From Oleiagrimonas citrea (GTDB lineage Bacteria > Pseudomonadota > Gammaproteobacteria > Xanthomonadales > Rhodanobacteraceae): a stretch of 64,000 bases of DNA. A model generated the notes under the pieces. The model did not search any database, was not told where the DNA came from, and worked only from the letters and a program-made list of their open reading frames with translations. Positions within the stretch are counted from its first letter, which is position 1. Every line of letters starts with the position of its first letter. A program made the translations under genes and the position numbers. The stretch lies in assembly GCF_012395255.1 (NCBI RefSeq), contig NZ_JAAZQD010000001.1, positions 248,001-312,000 on the forward strand. Direction: 5' to 3'. Below, in pieces: positions 54,490 through 62,945 of this stretch.

Positions 54490-56436
54490 ATGAGCAAAGC
54501 GACCTTGCGCTCGGCCCTGCTTGCGCTGGCCTGCATCTATTCGGCAACCCTCCTTGCCGCACCACCCTCCGACATCCGTCACGGGAACGTCACGCCCGAC
54601 ATGATCCAGACCGGATCGGACATTCCCGGTCACTGGAAACAGCCGGAGGGCAACTTCGACTACGTCAAGCGCGAAGTGATGATTCCGATGCGCGACGGCG
54701 TGAAGTTGCACACCGTGATCCTGATGCCGAAGCACGCGAAGAATCTGCCGATCATCCTCAACCGCACGCCGTACCAGGCCGACGGCTGCGCGCCCAACAA
54801 CAGTCCGCACATGGTCGACGCCGTGTGGTCGGGCCTGAAAGACTTTGCCAACGGCACCTTCATCCTGGTCTGCCAGGACATCCGCGGAAAGTACGGCTCG
54901 CAAGGCAAGTACGTGATGACGCGCCCGCCGCGCGGCCCGCTCAATCCGACCAAGACCGACGACACCACCGACGCCTGGGACACCATCGACTGGCTGGTGA
55001 AGAACCTGAAGCAGTCCAACGGAAAGGTCGGCATGATGGGTTCGTCCTACGACGGCTGGACCGTGGTCATGGCCCTGCTCCACCCGCATCCGGCACTGAA
55101 GGTCGCGGTGCCGGAGAGTCCGATGATCGACGGCTGGATGGGCGACGACTGGTATCACTACGGTGCGTTGCGCCAAATCAACCTGGACTACTTCACCGAC
55201 CAGATGACCGCGCGCGGCTCCGGAAAATCCGTTCCGCGCGAGAATTACGACGACTACACCAACTTCCTCGATGCCGGTTCGGCCGGCGCCTATGCCGACG
55301 CCCACGGTTTCAAACAACTGCCATGGTGGAACCGCTTCGCCGCACACCCGGCCTATGACGCCTTCTGGCAGCTGCAAGCGCTGGACAAGCAGGTTGCCAA
55401 GCATCCGTCCAGCGTGCCCACCATGTGGCTGCAGGGCATGTGGGACCAGGAGGACATCTACGGCGCCGTGCATGCCTGGGAAGCACTGAAAAAGGCCGGT
55501 CACGGCGCCAACAATCACTTGGTGATCGGCCCGTGGTGGCACAGCCAGATCAACCGCGACGGCTGGCACATGGGTCCGCTGAAGTGGCCGGGAAACACCA
55601 CCGCGCAGTTCCGGCGGAATGTCATGATCCCGTGGTTCAACCACTATCTGCGCGACACGCCGCTCAAGCACTCGCTGCCCGAAGCGATGATCTACAACCC
55701 GGTCGAGAAACGCTGGGACCGCTTCCGCGAATGGAAGGTGGCCAGCAACCAGAAGCTCACCCCGCTCTACCTGCAGAATCGCTTCGGCCTGGGCTTCGAC
55801 AAGCCGGCCGGCGGCAGTGACAGCTACGTCTCCGATCCGGCCAAACCGGTACCGTATCTGCCGCGCCCGATTCCGGCCCACGACACCGACCGCTGGCGCA
55901 CCTGGCTGGTGCACGACCAGCGCTTCGTCGAGACCCGCCCCGATGTGCTGTCCTATGTCACTCCGGTGCTGACCAAGACCGTAACCATCCAGGGCGCGCC
56001 GATCGCCGACCTCTACGCCAAGACCACCGGCACCGACGGCGACTTCGTGGTCAAGTTGATCGACGTCTATCCTGGCACCTATCCGTCCGACCCGAAGATG
56101 GGTGGCTACGAGTTGCCAGTGTCGATGGACATCTTCCGCGGCCGCTATCGCAAGAGCTTCTCGCACCCCTCCCCGATTCCGGCCAACGAGGTGCAGCAAT
56201 ACAAGTTCCGGCTGCCCACGGTGAACTACGAGTTCAAGCCGGGCCACCGCATCATGGTGCAGATCCAGTCGACGCTGTTCCCTCTCTACGACCGCAACCC
56301 GCAGACATATGTGCCCAACATCCTGTTCGCCAAGCCCTCGGACTACCGCAAGGCCACGGTGACGATCGAGCACGGTGAAAGCGGACACAGCGCGGTGCTG
56401 CTTCCCGTCGTGGAAAGCGCGAACACGGGCCGCTGA
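54490..56436 (+). CDS. Secreted alpha-amino-acid ester hydrolase (CocE/NonD, S15-like family)
   Basis: 648 residues with signal peptide (L-L-A-L-A-C-I-Y-S-A-T-L-L-A-A). Close to the Xanthomonas citri/Acetobacter AEHs by recall: Y-V-K-R-E-V-M-I-P-M-R-D-G-V-K-L-H-T, L-N-R-T-P-Y, C-Q-D-I-R-G-K-Y-G-S, nucleophile S186 in G-S-S-Y-D-G, V-P-E-S-P-M-I-D-G-W-M-G-D-D-W, W-L-Q-G-M-W-D-Q-E-D, G-P-W-W-H-S-Q. A C-terminal beta-jelly-roll domain ends near Y-D-R-N-P-Q-T-Y-V-P-N-I. Hydrolyses and transfers alpha-amino acyl esters and can act on beta-lactam side chains; natural role unclear. ATG at 54490. Confidence 0.92.
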   Translation: MSKATLRSALLALACIYSATLLAAPPSDIRHGNVTPDMIQTGSDIPGHWKQPEGNFDYVKREVMIPMRDGVKLHTVILMPKHAKNLPIILNRTPYQADGCAPNNSPHMVDAVWSGLKDFANGTFILVCQDIRGKYGSQGKYVMTRPPRGPLNPTKTDDTTDAWDTIDWLVKNLKQSNGKVGMMGSSYDGWTVVMALLHPHPALKVAVPESPMIDGWMGDDWYHYGALRQINLDYFTDQMTARGSGKSVPRENYDDYTNFLDAGSAGAYADAHGFKQLPWWNRFAAHPAYDAFWQLQALDKQVAKHPSSVPTMWLQGMWDQEDIYGAVHAWEALKKAGHGANNHLVIGPWWHSQINRDGWHMGPLKWPGNTTAQFRRNVMIPWFNHYLRDTPLKHSLPEAMIYNPVEKRWDRFREWKVASNQKLTPLYLQNRFGLGFDKPAGGSDSYVSDPAKPVPYLPRPIPAHDTDRWRTWLVHDQRFVETRPDVLSYVTPVLTKTVTIQGAPIADLYAKTTGTDGDFVVKLIDVYPGTYPSDPKMGGYELPVSMDIFRGRYRKSFSHPSPIPANEVQQYKFRLPTVNYEFKPGHRIMVQIQSTLFPLYDRNPQTYVPNILFAKPSDYRKATVTIEHGESGHSAVLLPVVESANTGR

Positions 56437-56621
56437 GCTAGACGCCGGGCCGCAATATGCGGTCCGGCTCTTTGCGGATATCGAGACGCGCGGAGGTCGT
56501 CCATTCATGCGCGCCCTCCGCGCTTCGCGACAGACTCTGCGTCACGCCCCGCGTGCACGGCTTGAGAACATGCGCGGGAGCCCTGATTTCCAGGATTCCA
56601 TGAGCCGCTATCGTGCGTGAC

Positions 56622-57377
56622 ATGTTCGACAAGATCCGAAATTGGCGCGTACGGCGCACCGTCGCCCGGCACCCGATCGCCGAACCGCTTTGGCGAGATG
56701 CACTCCGGCGCTGTGCCCCGGCGCGGCGGCTGGGCGCATCCGACCAGGCATCGCTGCGCGTGCTGGCCACGTTGTTTCTGGATCGCAAATCACTGGAACC
56801 CGTCCAGGGCGTGCAACTGGACGACGCCGACCGCGTCCTGCTCGCCGCCCACGCTTGCCTGCCCATCCTGAAACTGGGTCTCGACTGGTACGACGGCTGG
56901 CACAGCGTCATCGTGTATCCGGACGCATTCATTCCGCGCCGCACGCAAACCGACGCCGCCGGCGTGGTGCACCAGACCCGCAATGTGCTGGCCGGTGAAG
57001 CCTGGGGCCGCGGACCGGTGATCCTGTCCTGGGCCGATGTGCTCAATGTCAGGAAGAAACCCGGGCACAACGTGGTCATCCACGAAATGGCGCACAAGCT
57101 CGACATGCTCAACGGCGACGCCAACGGCTTCCCGCCCCTGCACCGACGCATGGATCGCCGCGTATGGACCGAGGTCTTCTCCAGCGCCTGGGATCGCCTG
57201 CATGAAGCGCGGCGCGACGGCGAGGACCTGCCAATCGATCCGTACGCCCTGGAAAATCCCGCCGAATTCTTCGCCGTGACCAGCGAGCACTTCTTCGAGG
57301 AACCGGCGCGACTGCGTGAGCACCTGCCGGACGTCTACCGGCAACTCGCGTTGTTCTATCGGCAGCACCCGTTCTAA
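56622..57377 (+). CDS. mtfA: Zinc-dependent peptidase MtfA (Mlc titration factor family)
   Basis: 251 residues. Zinc motif H154-E155-M-A-H158 followed by K-L-D-M-L-N-G, and the downstream glutamate segment N-P-A-E-F-F-A-V-T-S-E-H-F-F, as in MtfA. A conserved P-V-I-L-S-W-A-D-V precedes the motif. In E. coli MtfA binds Mlc and affects glucose PTS regulation; other proteobacteria use it as a peptidase with unknown target. Start at ATG 56622 or GTG 56613; neither has a strong ribosome-binding site. No Mlc gene is in the window. Confidence 0.92.
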   Translation: MFDKIRNWRVRRTVARHPIAEPLWRDALRRCAPARRLGASDQASLRVLATLFLDRKSLEPVQGVQLDDADRVLLAAHACLPILKLGLDWYDGWHSVIVYPDAFIPRRTQTDAAGVVHQTRNVLAGEAWGRGPVILSWADVLNVRKKPGHNVVIHEMAHKLDMLNGDANGFPPLHRRMDRRVWTEVFSSAWDRLHEARRDGEDLPIDPYALENPAEFFAVTSEHFFEEPARLREHLPDVYRQLALFYRQHPF

Positions 57378-57547
57378 ACGTTCCGACTTCAGGAACGGAT
57401 TCGTCGGCGAGAGATCCAGGCACCTCCCCCGGAACGCTTCCGGAGAAGTTCGGACGGACTTGTCCTCGCATCCAGCCACGTCTGTGCGAACAAATCGCAA
57501 CCTGTTAATCAGCCGGACGGCAAGCAGCAGCCTGCATGTGCGACGTC

Positions 57548-57582
57548 TGATGCATTGACATACATAGAACCTCAATGCATCA
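57548..57582. promoter_or_regulatory. Probable PadR operator (perfect inverted repeat)
   Basis: TGATGCATTGA (57548-57558) and TCAATGCATCA (57572-57582) are perfect 11-bp inverted arms with a 13-base centre. They directly precede and overlap the padR 5' end, and TTGACA at 57555-57560 inside the left arm could be a -35. This fits PadR autorepression. Confidence 0.78.
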
Positions 57583-57589
57583 TGCTGTC

Positions 57590-57916
57590 ATGTTCGAGAA
57601 AGATCTCGTCGCAGCCACGTCACGCACCTTCATCCTCTCCATCCTCACGGAGGGAGATTCCTACGGCTACGAGATCATCCAGCACGTGGCTGCACTGACC
57701 CACGACGAACTGATCTGGACGGACGGGATGCTCTACCCGGTCCTGCATCGCCTGGAAGACAGTGGGTGCGTGCGTTCGTACTGGCAGCCGTCATCGACCG
57801 GACGAAAGCGCAAGTACTACGCACTCACCGACACCGGTCGGGCTGAACTCGAAGAAAGAAAGCGCCAGTGGCACCTGACTAACGACGCCCTGAGCGTCTT
57901 GTGGCGTAACCCATGA
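57590..57916 (+). CDS. PadR family transcriptional regulator
   Basis: 108 residues from ATG 57590 (ATG 57575 is possible but lies in the operator). Winged-helix PadR domain: T-F-I-L-S-I-L-T-E-G-D-S-Y-G-Y-E-I-I near 13-30, G-M-L-Y-P-V-L-H-R-L-E-D-S-G, then S-S-T-G-R-K-R-K-Y-Y-A-L-T-D-T-G-R-A-E-L. Short C-terminus, the PadR subfamily-2 form. It probably represses its own transcript and the small membrane-protein gene behind it; inducer unknown. Confidence 0.93.
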   Translation: MFEKDLVAATSRTFILSILTEGDSYGYEIIQHVAALTHDELIWTDGMLYPVLHRLEDSGCVRSYWQPSSTGRKRKYYALTDTGRAELEERKRQWHLTNDALSVLWRNP

Positions 57917-57980
57917 GCACCGACTCCCGGCGAATGCGACCGGGACTCAGGCGGCTTGACCCACCTTTCGGAGCAAAAGC

Positions 57981-58151
57981 ATGGATACCTTCAGCATCAT
58001 TGCCTTCACTTTCGCGCTCTCGGCGCTGGCCTTCAGCGTCAAGAATCACGAACGCATCAACAAGCTCGAGAACAAGCTGAAGGATTTCGACGTCATTCCC
58101 AGGGAATTCAGCTCGGAACCCACACCCGGAAAGCAGAAGCCCGAAGATTGA
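57981..58151 (+). CDS. Small single-TM protein in the PadR operon
   Basis: 56 residues. N-terminal membrane helix (F-S-I-I-A-F-T-F-A-L-S-A-L-A-F), then a charged helix (H-E-R-I-N-K-L-E-N-K-L-K-D-F-D-V-I) and a short polar tail. GGAG eight bases upstream of the ATG. It begins 65 bases after padR and is followed by a terminator, so it forms a two-gene unit with padR. Small membrane proteins of this kind often accompany such PadR genes; function unknown. Confidence 0.72.
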   Translation: MDTFSIIAFTFALSALAFSVKNHERINKLENKLKDFDVIPREFSSEPTPGKQKPED

Positions 58152-58182
58152 GTGAACGTGCGAAAAATACTTCCCGCGAAAA

Positions 58183-58204
58183 GGCCGGGCACAAGGGCCC
58201 GGCC
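58183..58204 (+). terminator. Hairpin ending the PadR operon
   Basis: GGCCGGGC / GCCCGGCC stem with a 6-base loop, 32 bases after the small-gene stop. It is followed by GCTGTTCT, so only a weak U tail. Confidence 0.65.
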
Positions 58205-58228
58205 GCTGTTCTGAAGAACGGCTAGCGC

Positions 58229-58426
58229 CTAGTTCAGATCAAGGCACTTCCAGTACACACCTACATCAGGGTCGGGTGAAATCACCAATATGGCGTTCTG
58301 GCATCCCGGAGGCGGTGGCGGGATGTCGTAGCCTGGCAATGCCGAACCCGATGCCGCGACGGCCGTCGACGCGAAGCCACCTGCAGTCAGCGCGGCAAAC
58401 GCCGCCATGATCCATATCCTTTTCAT
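58229..58426 (-). CDS. Small secreted hypothetical protein
   Basis: 65 residues. Signal peptide (I-W-I-M-A-A-F-A-A-L-T-A-G-G-F-A-S-T-A-V-A), then P-G-Y-D-I-P-P-P-P-P-G-C, and W-K-C near the end, so two cysteines that may pair. GGAGAG six bases upstream of the ATG at 58426. Its ATG overlaps by 4 nt the stop of a possible upstream gene. Codons have more A/T than the surroundings. No family known. Confidence 0.65.
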   Translation of the reverse strand: MKRIWIMAAFAALTAGGFASTAVAASGSALPGYDIPPPPPGCQNAILVISPDPDVGVYWKCLDLN

Positions 58427-58641
58427 GCAAAACTCTCCATTTTGATAACCCAGTCGATGATCCCAATGGTCAAGAAGGCCATGGGGAAGATCATTTCCAG
58501 CATGTCCAGATAAATGAAACATGCATGATTCATGCAACGCGCATGATGGGCAACAGTCAAGGTTCCGCCCATGAGAGGCGACAGACCCACTTCACGGTGA
58601 AGCCACCTGTCGATGCCTTTCAAGTGCCGAAAAGTCAGCAT
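58423..58641 (-). CDS. Possible small hydrophobic protein coupled to the secreted peptide gene
   Basis: 72 residues from an ATG at 58641 (the frame is open to 58761). Middle and end are hydrophobic: A-C-F-I-Y-L-D-M-L-E-M-I-F-P-M-A-F-L-T-I-G-I-I-D-W-V, one or two membrane segments. No clear ribosome-binding site at this start. Support comes from the ATGA overlap with the downstream gene, whose ribosome-binding site lies inside this frame. It has A/T-rich codons and no homology I recognise. Confidence 0.38.
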   Translation of the reverse strand: MLTFRHLKGIDRWLHREVGLSPLMGGTLTVAHHARCMNHACFIYLDMLEMIFPMAFLTIGIIDWVIKMESFA

Positions 58642-59068
58642 TTCGCCGCGCCCTTCCTGCCGTGAAAGGTTGACCGTCAGAGACCCGGCCATCGTCGTGT
58701 AGCACTGCTTCCACGACTTGATGACCACGACTCGAATTTCCCGACGCTCCGTTGCATGCAAGCCAGCATGAAAGATGTCTTCGCGCGCCCCTCATCGATC
58801 ATGAAGACATGCCCGAATCAGCCGCGACGACCACAAGACAAGCTCGAAGAAAACCCGCTACGTCCACCCACACCGTTGTCAGCACATGAGCCCATTCCGG
58901 TTACTCATGGCTACAACCGTGAAATCGGCATCGGCAACCATCATGGCTCTCCTCGACGCAATACCGTGGAGCATAGATACTGCGTTGTAGTCCCGATCCG
59001 CCACATGGCATGCCAATTGCAGGATTCCATGGGTGCACGGCTGGATACGGCTCGACGGAGTCAAAAAC
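58642..59068. other. Intergenic region upstream of the GspE-like gene
   Basis: About 427 bases (306 if the leftward frame extends to 58761). Less GC-rich than average. It presumably contains promoters for both directions. No tRNA, repeat or convincing ORF seen. Confidence 0.45.
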
Positions 59069-61237
59069 ATGCCTAAATCGTCACAAACGGCCCCCAAAGG
59101 GCAGAAGTTGTCCGCCCAGCGGGATGCGGCGTCACCGGAACGGCGCAGCAGTGACCGTTTCTGGACACCCGGATCGGATTATGTCGTGTATACCCGCGAA
59201 GCGGCGTGGTTGCGCGGCACGCTCGACAGCCTTCCGGGTCCGCGGGGGGCAACACTGATGCTCGGGGACGGAAGCAAGCAGCATCTGCCGAGCGGCAGTT
59301 TCCGTTTCGTGTTTCGTCCCGACCAGCGCAAGCTTCCCGACAGTCCTCCCGATGCGGTCTTCGATGCCCGCCTGCACGATGGTTCCAACGTGCGCGGCGA
59401 ACTCTGGGCGCTGTCCACAAGCGGCGAAGGCGTGGCCATGATCGGCCGCATCGGCGAGCTGGAAGGACGCTTCCTGCTATCGCGGGATATGCTGGACACA
59501 CTGCAGGTGAACTTCCCGTCGCAGCCCGTGCCCGCACCGAAGCAACCGGCAAAGCCGGACATGGATGTCGGTGCCGACGTGCTTCTCGTCGACGATCCGC
59601 GACAGTTGCAGAGCTGGCTCGACGTGCAGGTCGAACCCGGGAGTGATCCATCCACCGAGCCGGCTCACATTGACCTGGAGGCCTGGCGGCAGCGGGCCGG
59701 CGACGACGACGAAGCGCGCCTGCGTTTCGCCCAGGCCCAGCGCTTCGGCTTGCCGCTGGTGGACCTGACGCAGGTCGAGGCAGGCGAAGCGGCGACCCGC
59801 CTGATTCCGCCGGCGCTGGCGCGGCGACTGCGGGTCTTGCCGCTGGCCCTGCGCGATAGCGCTGTGGCGGTGGCGGTGCTGGACCCGGCTAATGCGGAGC
59901 TGAACACCACGCTGGAATTCCTCACCGGGCGTCGGGTGGTGCCACTGCTTGCGCTGCGCGAGCCGCTGGATGCGTGCGTCAGCGAATGCTATGACCGCGC
60001 CGAGGATGACTCCATCCTGCATTCGCTGGGGATGCGCGGCGACGGCGAAACCACCACCGATCATGCGGACATCGAGAGTCTCGCCGAACAACAGCCGATC
60101 GTGAAGCTGGTGTCCGGCCTGATGGCCGAGGCCATTCGCCGCCGGGCCTCGGACATTCACCTGCGACCGCACGAAAACGACGTCTCGATCCTGCTGCGCA
60201 TCGACGGCCTGCTTCAGCCGGTACGGCGTCTGGCCAAGCCGCTGCTACGCGTGGTGGTCAGCCGCATCAAGGTGCTGGCCGGCATGGACGTGGCCGAACA
60301 TCGTCTGCCGCAGGACGGCCGCGCCACCGTAGTCGAGGGCGACAACGTCGTCGATCTGCGCATCTCGGTGCTGCCCACGGTAGATGGCGAAAGCGTGGTG
60401 ATCCGCCTGCTCAACACCCGCGAAGGCCTGCGCAACCTGGACCAACTGGGCTTGGCCGAACACGACGAGCGCCTGATGCGCGACCTGCTTTCGCGCAGCC
60501 ACGGCCTGGTGCTGGTAACCGGCCCGACCGGCTCGGGCAAGTCGACCACGTTGTACGCGTCGCTGCTGGATGTGCGCCGACGCAACGTCAACATCATCAC
60601 CGTCGAGGACCCGGTCGAATATCACGTACAAGACATCGAGCAGGTGCAGGTCAATCACAGCATCGGCTACGACTTCAACCGCACCCTGCGCAACATCCTG
60701 CGCCACGATCCGGACGTGATCATGATCGGCGAGATCCGCGATCGCGAGACCGCGGAAATCGCGGTGGAAAGCGCACTGACCGGGCACATCGTGCTCAGCA
60801 CCCTGCATACCAACAGCGCCGCGACCACGGTCACCCGCATGCTCGACCTCGGCGTGGAGTCGTTCCTGCTTCGATCCACGCTGATCGCCGTGCTGGCACA
60901 GCGTCTGGCGCGACGCAACTGCCGCCACTGCCTGGTCGAGGAAACGGTCGACCCAATGATTCGCGAGTCGCTGGGCGTGCGTCCGGACGAACGCTTCTAT
61001 CGCGGCGCAGGCTGTTCGCGCTGCGACGGCACCGGCATCCATGGTCGTCAGGCGGTCTACGAACTCATGCCGATCGATGCCGGCGTGCGTCGCCTGATCG
61101 TGCCCAACGCCGACGCCGACGCGATTCACGAAAAAGCGCTCGAGGACGGCATGACGCCACTTACGGCACGCGCGCTCCAGTTGGCGCGCGAAGGTGTGCT
61201 GTCCCTGGCGGAGGTTTACCGCATCCGCGTCGAGTAG
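59069..61237 (+). CDS. GspE/PilB family secretion or pilus ATPase with novel N-terminus
   Basis: 722 residues. Residues about 30-165 form a beta-rich domain (F-W-T-P-G-S-D-Y-V-V-Y-T, G-E-L-W-A-L-S-T-S-G-E-G) that may be PilZ-like; no exact match recognised. Only the second half of the usual MshEN/T2SSE_N domain follows (F-G-L-P-L-V-D-L, V-L-P-L-A-L-R). The ATPase core has Walker A G-P-T-G-S-G-K-S at 485-492, V-E-D-P-V-E-Y, Walker B M-I-G-E-I-R-D-R-E-T-A and the S-T-L-H-T-N-S-A His box. The tetracysteine zinc element is C618-x2-C621 and C649-x2-C652. GGAG nine bases before ATG 59069. No other type II secretion or pilus gene is adjacent. Confidence 0.9.
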   Translation: MPKSSQTAPKGQKLSAQRDAASPERRSSDRFWTPGSDYVVYTREAAWLRGTLDSLPGPRGATLMLGDGSKQHLPSGSFRFVFRPDQRKLPDSPPDAVFDARLHDGSNVRGELWALSTSGEGVAMIGRIGELEGRFLLSRDMLDTLQVNFPSQPVPAPKQPAKPDMDVGADVLLVDDPRQLQSWLDVQVEPGSDPSTEPAHIDLEAWRQRAGDDDEARLRFAQAQRFGLPLVDLTQVEAGEAATRLIPPALARRLRVLPLALRDSAVAVAVLDPANAELNTTLEFLTGRRVVPLLALREPLDACVSECYDRAEDDSILHSLGMRGDGETTTDHADIESLAEQQPIVKLVSGLMAEAIRRRASDIHLRPHENDVSILLRIDGLLQPVRRLAKPLLRVVVSRIKVLAGMDVAEHRLPQDGRATVVEGDNVVDLRISVLPTVDGESVVIRLLNTREGLRNLDQLGLAEHDERLMRDLLSRSHGLVLVTGPTGSGKSTTLYASLLDVRRRNVNIITVEDPVEYHVQDIEQVQVNHSIGYDFNRTLRNILRHDPDVIMIGEIRDRETAEIAVESALTGHIVLSTLHTNSAATTVTRMLDLGVESFLLRSTLIAVLAQRLARRNCRHCLVEETVDPMIRESLGVRPDERFYRGAGCSRCDGTGIHGRQAVYELMPIDAGVRRLIVPNADADAIHEKALEDGMTPLTARALQLAREGVLSLAEVYRIRVE

Positions 61238-61414
61238 GCGAACGGCTACTTATGTCGTAGATCTTCTCGTGCCCCCTAGCTTCACGACTCAAGGCCGTGA
61301 AGGCCAAGGGCGCCAACCTCAAAAGGATCCATTTCAGCTCTTCCCGGCAGACCGGGTCAGCCGGATGCACTCCTCACATTGCATCACGCACCTCCGGCAC
61401 CGCTTTCCAAAAAG

Positions 61415-61445
61415 AAAAAAGCCCGGCTTCAAGCCGGGCTTTTTT
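61415..61445. terminator. Bidirectional intrinsic terminator
   Basis: AAAAAA, GCCCGGC, loop TTCAA, GCCGGGC, TTTTTT: canonical in both directions, between the convergent GspE-like and secreted helical protein genes. Confidence 0.93.
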
Positions 61446-61461
61446 ACCATGAGATCCGGGC

Positions 61462-62031
61462 TTATCCAGCGCTCTTGGGTGCCGCCCGCTGAGCCGCCAT
61501 GGCCGCCATGATCTTCGTGCGCAACGCCTGGACGTCCTTGAGAAGCTGACCGGTATGGCTGTCCTGCTTCTTCATCGCCGCCATCATGTCCGCCTCGAAA
61601 GCCTTGCGGTCCTTCTGGACCTTCGGATCCTGCATGGCCGCATTGCGCGCCTTCATCATCTTCTGGCGCTCGGCCTGGAAGGACTTCATGGTCAACATGC
61701 GCTCGGCCTTGCTCAGTTTCTTACCGGACTTGAGCTTGGCAATCATGGATTCCGCACGCTTGCTGCCCTTCTCCATGTCATACCCGTGGGCACGCATCGA
61801 CGTGTTCACATCCGCCTGGAGCTGCTTCATCTCGGCGGCCAGCTTCGGATTGCTCTTGATGGCCTTCTGCTGGATGTCCCGAAGCTCCTGAGTCTTCTGC
61901 CGATAGCTCTGCATCAACTGCGTGGTGGTGTTGTCCGAGCTGGCCTTGGTCGGCCCCTGGGCATAAGCCGTGCCTGCGAAGACGAAGGCGGCCAGCGCCA
62001 GAATCGACAGATGGCGGGAAAATTTCATCAT
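61462..62031 (-). CDS. Secreted all-helical hypothetical protein
   Basis: 189 residues. Signal peptide (L-S-I-L-A-L-A-A-F-V-F-A-G-T-A-Y-A-Q), then a Lys/Met/Gln-rich helical region over the rest, with repeated K-A-x-K/M-x-A heptad-like spacing (A-E-R-M-L-T-M-K-S-F-Q-A-E-R-Q-K-M-M-K-A-R). No cysteine. It may be a Spy/CpxP-like periplasmic helical protein, but the L-T-x-x-Q motifs of that family are absent. The start is ATG 62031 or 62028. A strong terminator follows. Confidence 0.78.
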   Translation of the reverse strand: MMKFSRHLSILALAAFVFAGTAYAQGPTKASSDNTTTQLMQSYRQKTQELRDIQQKAIKSNPKLAAEMKQLQADVNTSMRAHGYDMEKGSKRAESMIAKLKSGKKLSKAERMLTMKSFQAERQKMMKARNAAMQDPKVQKDRKAFEADMMAAMKKQDSHTGQLLKDVQALRTKIMAAMAAQRAAPKSAG

Positions 62032-62220
62032 GCTTTTTGAACCTTTGCTGCGAGGATGTTGTGCGTGCAATGACCTTTCACCCTAACAGCGACCGCAGCG
62101 CAGGCAAAACGAGGCGTTGAAAAGCATTCAGGAACAGGCAGCGATTCCGGCAAGGCAAAGCACCGTGACGAGTCCGTACATGCAACGCCCCGATCAAGAG
62201 AGTGCGCTCTTCTCGTAGCA

Positions 62221-62703
62221 TCATTTTTCCAGCGGAACAGCCAGCGGAGCCAGCTGATAAAGACACTGGGCCTTCTCATCCCAGATGCCGGAGGCAGACA
62301 CTCGCCGAACACATCGAACTGCATCACGCATCCGGTGAAGACGCTGGCTCGTCAGATTCATCTCACACTCCACGGCCTTTGTGGACGGCCAACTGCCACC
62401 ACCACCTGAAAGCTCCCCGATCACATCGCATTCGGCCACTTTGTATTGGGACCAGGCTTTCTCCTGCACCCGCAATGCGTGAACAAGTCGCCTGTCGACG
62501 ACGAGCTTGAACAGCTTCCGCTGGGTATCCTGCAGCTCCGCCACAAGCGTTCGCTCCTTTTGTGCATAGATCAGGCCGGTATTCATCGCACTCCCATCCG
62601 GCCAGCATTCCGGCTTATCCGTACACTGCTCCGCGGCAGCTCCACGCGCTGCAGTCAGAACGAACAGCATGGAAAACAAGCACACCCTAGCGACTGATTT
62701 CAT
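62221..62703 (-). CDS. Secreted LprI-like (DUF1311) lysozyme-inhibitor-family protein
   Basis: 160 residues. Signal peptide (V-C-L-F-S-M-L-F-V-L-T-A-A-R-G-A-A-A). The domain shows A-W-S-Q-Y-K-V-A-E-C-D, S-G-G-G-G, V-E-C-E-M-N-L-T-S-Q-R-L-H-R-M-R, matching the W-x-x-Y-R-x-x-x-C and C-x-x-x-x-T-x-x-R pattern of LprI N-terminal/DUF1311 proteins; extra cysteines near the mature N-terminus (C-T-D-K-P-E-C) suggest another disulfide. Periplasmic; may protect against lysozyme. Confidence 0.8.
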   Translation of the reverse strand: MKSVARVCLFSMLFVLTAARGAAAEQCTDKPECWPDGSAMNTGLIYAQKERTLVAELQDTQRKLFKLVVDRRLVHALRVQEKAWSQYKVAECDVIGELSGGGGSWPSTKAVECEMNLTSQRLHRMRDAVRCVRRVSASGIWDEKAQCLYQLAPLAVPLEK

Positions 62704-62945
62704 CAAGAGATCCCACTGAAATCTGCAACCCATATGCACCCGATCGACTGGAGATCGGGGACGGCAAGCCAAGCCTGCGGTCCAGGCAGGTCTGGAACAT
62801 CCAACAACCAAGGCCCCACTCGGCTTCGCTCCTTGATATCCATTACCTCTGCCTGCTCGGGCAATGATGTAGCAGATTGGAGCAAAATCATGACGCGTTC
62901 AGGGAAAAACCGAGGCCGTTCGCCCGAGGTCGGGGATCGAAGAGT

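Noticed and set aside
54364-56508. 714-codon minus-strand frame opposite the ester hydrolase
   Set aside because: Antisense to an intact alpha-amino-acid ester hydrolase.
61238-61414. Possible tRNA or small RNA between the GspE-like gene and its terminator
   Set aside because: No cloverleaf could be folded by eye and no conserved T-loop sequence is present.
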